From contig JAUIEL010000206.1 of NCBI GenBank assembly GCA_030428825.1, positions 1 through 10,051 on the forward strand: a stretch of DNA of 10,051 nucleotides, in the 5' to 3' direction. The stretch is from a bacterium. GTDB lineage: Bacteria > Planctomycetota > B15-G4 > JADJEK01. This document shows, in pieces, positions 7,146 to 10,051 of the stretch (within the stretch, counting starts at the first letter, position 1; every line of letters starts with the position of its first letter). Made by a program: the position numbers and the translations under genes. Below the pieces are notes generated by a model. That model was not told where the DNA came from, ran no database searches, and saw nothing but the letters and a program-made list of their open reading frames with translations.

Positions 7146-8075
7146 TCAGAGCCACCACTCGGTCCCGTCGAGCGCCAGCGCCCGCTGCGCGTCGTCGAGC
7201 AGCCGCGCCTCCCGGGTCTTCAGGTCGAGGAGCGGGTTCCCGGGGACGAGGCGGGTGAAGAAGACCGCGTGATCGGCCCGGGAGAGCCCGTCCAGGCGGG
7301 TCAGCAGGGTCGTGATCGCCGGCCCGCCCGCGCCGTCGTCCGGGTCGCCCGGGCGGTACCGTCCGCCGTCCAGCAGCACGAGCTCGGCCGGGGCCGCCAG
7401 CTCGACCAGCCCGGGGGAGAGGCGGTCGAGCGGCCCGAGGCGCGGGAGGTACAGGAGGCGCCGTCCGACGCCGGCGACGCCGAGTCCGAGCGCCGTCCGC
7501 CCGTCGGCCAGCGGGACGTGGAACGCGGTCGCGGTGGCGGCGGGGGAGAGCGCGACCTCTTCGCCGTGACCGACCTCGCGGAAGACGAGGCGCTCCCCGG
7601 AGACGAGGGGATCGTCCGGGGACGGGAGCGTCGTCCCCGGTGGCACGAGCACCTCGATCCGCGCGCCGGGGGGCGTGGCGGCGGCGACCGGCCGGAGCCC
7701 CTCGAGCCGGCTCGCGGTCCCCTCGGTCAGGACGATCCGGTCGGCCGGGGCGGCGGCTCCGGCGCGGAACCCCGCGGGGAGGACGAGCCCGGCGAGCGCG
7801 TCGAGCGTCCCCGCCGGCGCGTCGACGAGCGTCAGGACGTCGGGCCGGCGGCTCCAGAGGGCGAGGGACGCGGGGCGGCGGGGTCGCCCGATCGGGTCGG
7901 CCGCGAGGGGGCGGGCGGTCGGCTCGGCCGTGCCGAGGACCGCCACCCGGGTCGCTCCGTCCGGAATCGAGAATCGGACGGTCGTCCTCGGGTCGGACGG
8001 GGTCGACACGCAGGCGGCCGCGAGGAGGAGGAGGGAGAAGCCGGCGGCCGCTTGTATGCAGAACTGACGTGTCAT
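7146..8075 (-). CDS. Lipoprotein with PqqB-like metallo-beta-lactamase fold, apparently inactive
   Basis: This encodes 309 residues. A hydrophobic N-terminus ends at LAAAC (18-22), with Cys22 as probable lipid anchor, so the protein should be envelope-attached. The body follows the layout of PqqB-type metallo-beta-lactamase-fold proteins: VAVLGTA (44-50), ADPIGRPRRPASLAL (59-73), IVLTEGTASRLEGL (114-127), AFHVPLADGR (184-193), LLYLPRLGPLDRL (207-219), ELVLLDGGRY (231-240) and FFTRLVPGNPLLD (272-284). Relatives carry H-x-H or D/H residues after the 'LT' strand, a His in the 'VPH' segment and 'HLNHTNPLL' near the end. Here these read TEGTASRL, VPLADG and RLVPGNPLL, so almost all metal ligands and the early Cys residues are gone. 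I infer a pseudoenzyme used for binding or sensing. The ATG at 8075 lacks a Shine-Dalgarno site but begins the signal peptide. The gene is divergent from the NtrC-class regulator. No other pqq genes are seen. Confidence 0.7.
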   Translation of the reverse strand: MTRQFCIQAAAGFSLLLLAAACVSTPSDPRTTVRFSIPDGATRVAVLGTAEPTARPLAADPIGRPRRPASLALWSRRPDVLTLVDAPAGTLDALAGLVLPAGFRAGAAAPADRIVLTEGTASRLEGLRPVAAATPPGARIEVLVPPGTTLPSPDDPLVSGERLVFREVGHGEEVALSPAATATAFHVPLADGRTALGLGVAGVGRRLLYLPRLGPLDRLSPGLVELAAPAELVLLDGGRYRPGDPDDGAGGPAITTLLTRLDGLSRADHAVFFTRLVPGNPLLDLKTREARLLDDAQRALALDGTEWWL

Positions 8076-8146
8076 ATGTAAGGGGGTGTTCTCTTTGTCG
8101 CGGGAGGCATGTCTACCTGTCGCGGTGTCGTCGGAGGGAGGTCGAG
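8076..8146. promoter_or_regulatory. Divergent control region with direct repeats
   Basis: These 71 bases must hold the promoters of both the lipoprotein and the response regulator. TGTCGCGG occurs at 8096-8103 and again at 8118-8125, 22 bases apart (about two helical turns), with a partial third copy TGTCGTCGG at 8126-8134. This spacing would suit a DNA-binding dimer or autoregulation. I see no sigma-54 -24/-12 element and no convincing -35/-10 pair. GGAGGGAGG at 8133-8141 gives the regulator its ribosome binding site, 5 bases before ATG 8147. Confidence 0.4.
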
Positions 8147-9559
8147 ATGTCCGGTGGAGACGAGTCGCGGTCCGACGGGGCGCGCGTGATCCTGATCGAG
8201 GACGACGACGCGCTGCGGGACGCGCTCTGTGAGTATCTCGCCGACAAGGGATACGACGTCGCGGGCGCCGACAACGGGGCCGCGGGGGTCGAGCTGGTCG
8301 ACGAGACGACGGCGGCGGTGGTCACCGATCTGAAGCTCCCCGGTCAGAGCGGCCTCGAGGTCCTGAAGCAGGTGAAGGGGATCGACCCCGACATCCAGGT
8401 GATCGTAGCGACGGGGCACGGCTCCGTGGACTCGGCGGTGGCCGCGATGCGCGACGGGGCGTACCACTACGTCACGAAGCCGATCAACCCGACCGTCCTC
8501 CTGAAGATGATCGAGGACGTGGTCGAGAAGGGGCGCCTGCGGCGGGAGAACCGGGAGCTCCGCGCGCAGCTCGCCGACCGGTACGGGTTCGATCAGATCC
8601 TCGGGCGCTCGCCGAAGATGCTCGAGATCTTCGAGATCATCCGGCACGTCGCGCCGACGCGCGCCACGGTCCTCGTCTCCGGCGAGAGCGGCACGGGGAA
8701 GGAGCTGGTCGCCCGCGCGATCCACCACGCGTCCCCCCGACGGGATCGTCCGTTCATCGCCTTCAACTGCGCCGCGCTCCCCGCGAACCTGATCGAGAGC
8801 GAGCTGTTCGGTCACGAGAAGGGGGCGTTCACGGGAGCGGTCGGGCGGCGGAAGGGGCTGTTCGGCGCGGCCGACGGCGGGACGCTCCTCGTCGACGAGG
8901 TGTCGGAGCTCGACGTGACGCTCCAGGCGAAGCTCCTCCGGGTGCTCGAGGAGCGCGCGTACACGCCGCTCGGCTCGACGCAGGAGATCAAGGTCGACGT
9001 CCGGATCGTCGCGGCGACGAACAAGGACCTCCAGCAGGCGGTCGCCGACGGGTCGTTCCGCGAGGACCTCTACTACCGGCTCAAGGTCGTCTCGATCGGG
9101 CTGCCGCCGCTCCGCGAGCGACGCGACGACGTCCCGCTGCTCGCGCGCGCCTTCCTCGACCAGGCGATCCGCGAGCACGGCCTCCGCGACCTGCGGCTCG
9201 ATCCCGAGGCGATCCGCGTCCTCAGCGCCCACGACTGGCCCGGCAACGTCCGCGAGCTGAAGAACACGATCGAGTCGGCCGCCGTCCTCGCCCGGGGGGA
9301 GGTGATCGGCAAGGACGCGCTCCCGCCGCCGGTCGGGATCGATCGGTCCGGAGCGCCGTCCTCCGGCGGACTGTTCCACGTCGGGATGACGATGGCCGAG
9401 TTGGAGCGGGCGGCGATCGACGCGACGCTCGCGGAGACGGACGGGAATCGGACCCGGGCCGCGAGGATGCTCGGGATCTCGCTCCGCACGCTCCAGCGGA
9501 AGCTGAAGGACTACCAGGGCGGGGACGGGGGCGAGGGGAGCGCCGGGGCCGGCGACTGA
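8147..9559 (+). CDS. Sigma-54-dependent response regulator, NtrC class
   Basis: This encodes 470 residues, a normal length for the class. The start at ATG 8147 is 5 bases after GGAGG; the frame is open much farther upstream, but that part is not protein-like. Domains: receiver (about 12-128) with acidic pocket EDDD (18-21), phospho-acceptor Asp61 in TDLKLPG and Lys111 in VTKP; a helical linker (126-145); an AAA+ domain (about 150-380) with Walker A GESGTGKE (179-186), the sigma-54 contact loop GAFTGA (226-231), Walker B LLVDE (247-251), the region FREDLYYRL (304-312) and sensor II WPGNVREL (364-371); and a Fis-type helix-turn-helix (about 431-456, NRTRAARMLGISLRTLQRKL). All key residues are present, so it should be phosphorylated, oligomerise and open sigma-54 promoters. 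No histidine kinase is in the window, so the partner and target genes are unknown. A Gly-rich tail ends the protein. Confidence 0.95.
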   Translation: MSGGDESRSDGARVILIEDDDALRDALCEYLADKGYDVAGADNGAAGVELVDETTAAVVTDLKLPGQSGLEVLKQVKGIDPDIQVIVATGHGSVDSAVAAMRDGAYHYVTKPINPTVLLKMIEDVVEKGRLRRENRELRAQLADRYGFDQILGRSPKMLEIFEIIRHVAPTRATVLVSGESGTGKELVARAIHHASPRRDRPFIAFNCAALPANLIESELFGHEKGAFTGAVGRRKGLFGAADGGTLLVDEVSELDVTLQAKLLRVLEERAYTPLGSTQEIKVDVRIVAATNKDLQQAVADGSFREDLYYRLKVVSIGLPPLRERRDDVPLLARAFLDQAIREHGLRDLRLDPEAIRVLSAHDWPGNVRELKNTIESAAVLARGEVIGKDALPPPVGIDRSGAPSSGGLFHVGMTMAELERAAIDATLAETDGNRTRAARMLGISLRTLQRKLKDYQGGDGGEGSAGAGD

Positions 9560-9569
9560 CATCTTCTCC

Positions 9570-9620
9570 ACCGACTGTCCACGGAATTCCACGCTTCCGT
9601 CCTGCATGCGACCGACTGTC
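9570..9620 (+). repeat. Two copies of ACCGACTGTC
   Basis: ACCGACTGTC occurs at 9570-9579 and 9611-9620, with starts 41 bases apart (close to four helical turns), between the regulator stop and the possible -10 element at 9625-9630. This could be a pair of operator sites. A ten-base exact repeat in 50 bases is noteworthy but not proof. Confidence 0.4.
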
Positions 9621-9624
9621 GCGC

Positions 9625-9630
9625 TACACT
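9625..9630 (+). promoter_or_regulatory. Possible -10 element for the gene at 9856
   Basis: TACACT, in the context GCTACACTT, matches 4 of 6 positions of the bacterial -10 consensus in the only moderately AT-rich part of the gap. The -35 partner is weak. If it is used, transcripts would begin near 9637 and carry a leader of about 220 bases. Confidence 0.35.
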
Positions 9631-9634
9631 TCGC

Positions 9635-9855
9635 CTGATCTTCGAGGGCCGAAGGGCAGAAGATCGGCGCTTCTCGTTCACACACCCGCACTTGTGGAGA
9701 TGTTGCGGGTGGAGGAGCGTCCGGACCGAGACCGCGAGGGTGGCGACGGGTCGAGGGAAGGTCTAGGGACCTGACTCTCGCCCCGGCCGAGCGGTCCCCG
9801 ACGGGGAGGTCGAGGCGGGAACGCCCTCACGGGGTCCCGTCGAAAGGAGCCACCG
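9635..9855 (+). ncRNA. Candidate structured 5' leader with competing hairpins
   Basis: Several inverted repeats follow one another. GATCTTC (9637-9643) pairs with GAAGATC (9659-9665), and overlapping CTTCG/CGAAG can form instead. CACCCGCA (9683-9690) pairs perfectly with TGCGGGTG (9704-9711). AGGTC (9759-9763) pairs with GACCT (9768-9772), inside GGCGA (9742-9746) with TCGCC (9778-9782). TCCCC (9795-9799) pairs with GGGGA (9803-9807), or alternatively CGACGGG (9799-9805) pairs with CCCGTCG (9836-9842), which encloses a GGAA-tetraloop hairpin (9812-9828). The last stem ends directly against the AAAGGAG ribosome binding site. This could be a cis-regulatory RNA. It matches no riboswitch I know, and chance pairing is common in GC-rich DNA. 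The first hairpin might instead terminate the regulator transcript. Confidence 0.35.
9843..9849 (+). promoter_or_regulatory. Ribosome binding site of the right-edge gene
   Basis: AAAGGAG lies 6 bases before GTG 9856. It decides the GTG start and directly abuts the 3' arm of the CGACGGG/CCCGTCG stem. Confidence 0.75.
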
Positions 9856-10051
9856 GTGCAGCGACGCAAGTCCGATCGAGCGGTCGTCGGCGAATTCCAT
9901 CTGCGCGGGCAGAACAGCCGACTCGCGCCCCTCCGGATCCGATGGTCGGCGCCCGAGTCGCTGTACTACGGGGGGAGCCTGACGGTGCTCAGCGGACCCG
10001 TCGGTCTGAAGGGTCGGTTCGAGAGCCGGATGAACGACCGGAGCTGGCTGA
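9856..10051 (+). CDS. Unknown protein, C-terminus cut by window edge
   Basis: An open frame runs from GTG 9856 to the right edge (65 full codons, no stop), behind a strong ribosome binding site. The visible part begins MQRRKSDRAVVGEFHLRG, is rich in Arg, and continues with strand-like segments such as LRIRWSAPESLYYGG (26-40) and SLTVLSGPVGLKG (41-53). There is no signal peptide or membrane segment so far, so it is probably cytoplasmic. I recognise no family. The codon pattern agrees with the neighbouring genes, which together with the ribosome binding site supports a real gene. It is downstream of the NtrC-class regulator on the same strand but separated by about 300 bases, so it probably has its own promoter. 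Confidence 0.65.
   Translation, partial: MQRRKSDRAVVGEFHLRGQNSRLAPLRIRWSAPESLYYGGSLTVLSGPVGLKGRFESRMNDRSWL

Noticed and set aside
3068..7258. Plus-strand open frame of 1396 codons antisense to the large membrane protein
   Set aside because: The translation is low-complexity Arg/Glu/Asp/Leu-rich with no domains. It arises from the antisense frame of a GC-rich gene whose own frame shows clear domains.
7146..8075. Reading the lipoprotein as a functional PqqB or active metallo-hydrolase
   Set aside because: The expected His/Asp ligands are missing, it carries a lipoprotein signal, and no other PQQ biosynthesis genes are seen.
7640..8146. N-terminal extension of the response regulator
   Set aside because: It would overlap the divergent lipoprotein and is Arg/Gly/Ser-rich. 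The receiver domain begins just after ATG 8147, which has a good ribosome binding site.
8076..8146. Sigma-54 promoter in the divergent region
   Set aside because: No GG and GC dinucleotides in a TGGCAC-N5-TTGC-like arrangement could be found.
8072..9691. Minus-strand open frame of 539 codons opposite the response regulator
   Set aside because: It is antisense to a textbook NtrC-class gene and its composition is typical of an antisense shadow.

Overview
The window is very GC-rich, with G or C at most third codon positions and frequent GTG/ATG starts preceded by GGAGG-type ribosome binding sites. It carries Gram-negative-type signals: two lipoprotein signal peptides, a sigma-54 activator and polytopic inner-membrane proteins. 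The gene types (DUF4388/PATAN fusions, DUF309, PQQ-type propellers, NtrC-class regulators) fit a large-genome, high-GC lineage such as Planctomycetota, Acidobacteriota or Myxococcota. Nothing in the window settles the phylum. I see no rRNA, tRNA, transposase, integrase or CRISPR array, so this looks like ordinary chromosomal sequence with several poorly described genes.

Layout: (1) 1-1142, minus strand, is a truncated polytopic membrane protein running off the left edge. (2) After a 352-base non-coding stretch comes a small plus-strand lipoprotein (1495-1845), followed by a hairpin. (3) A plus-strand methyltransferase-like protein (1996-2853) converges on a minus-strand DUF309 protein (2873-3397). 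(4) Upstream of DUF309 on the same strand is a 1161-residue multidomain protein (3461-6946): DUF4388/PATAN, winged-helix-like region, TPR-like repeats, one membrane segment, helical stalk, PEGA-like domain and a C-terminal beta-propeller. (5) A minus-strand lipoprotein (7146-8075) has the framework of PqqB-like metallo-beta-lactamase-fold proteins but lacks the metal-ligand residues. (6) Divergent from it is a receiver/AAA+/Fis response regulator of the NtrC class (8147-9559). (7) A roughly 300-base gap rich in inverted repeats leads to a GTG-started gene (9856 onward) that runs off the right edge.

How the parts may work together is inference. The strongest signalling theme is the NtrC-class regulator, which has no kinase beside it, near a membrane protein whose cytoplasmic PATAN module belongs to a family known from two-component systems and whose propeller should lie outside the inner membrane. 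The apparently inactive lipoprotein lies between them and shares its upstream region with the regulator. A short motif (CTGTCGCG) occurs both upstream of the regulator and beside a possible promoter after it.
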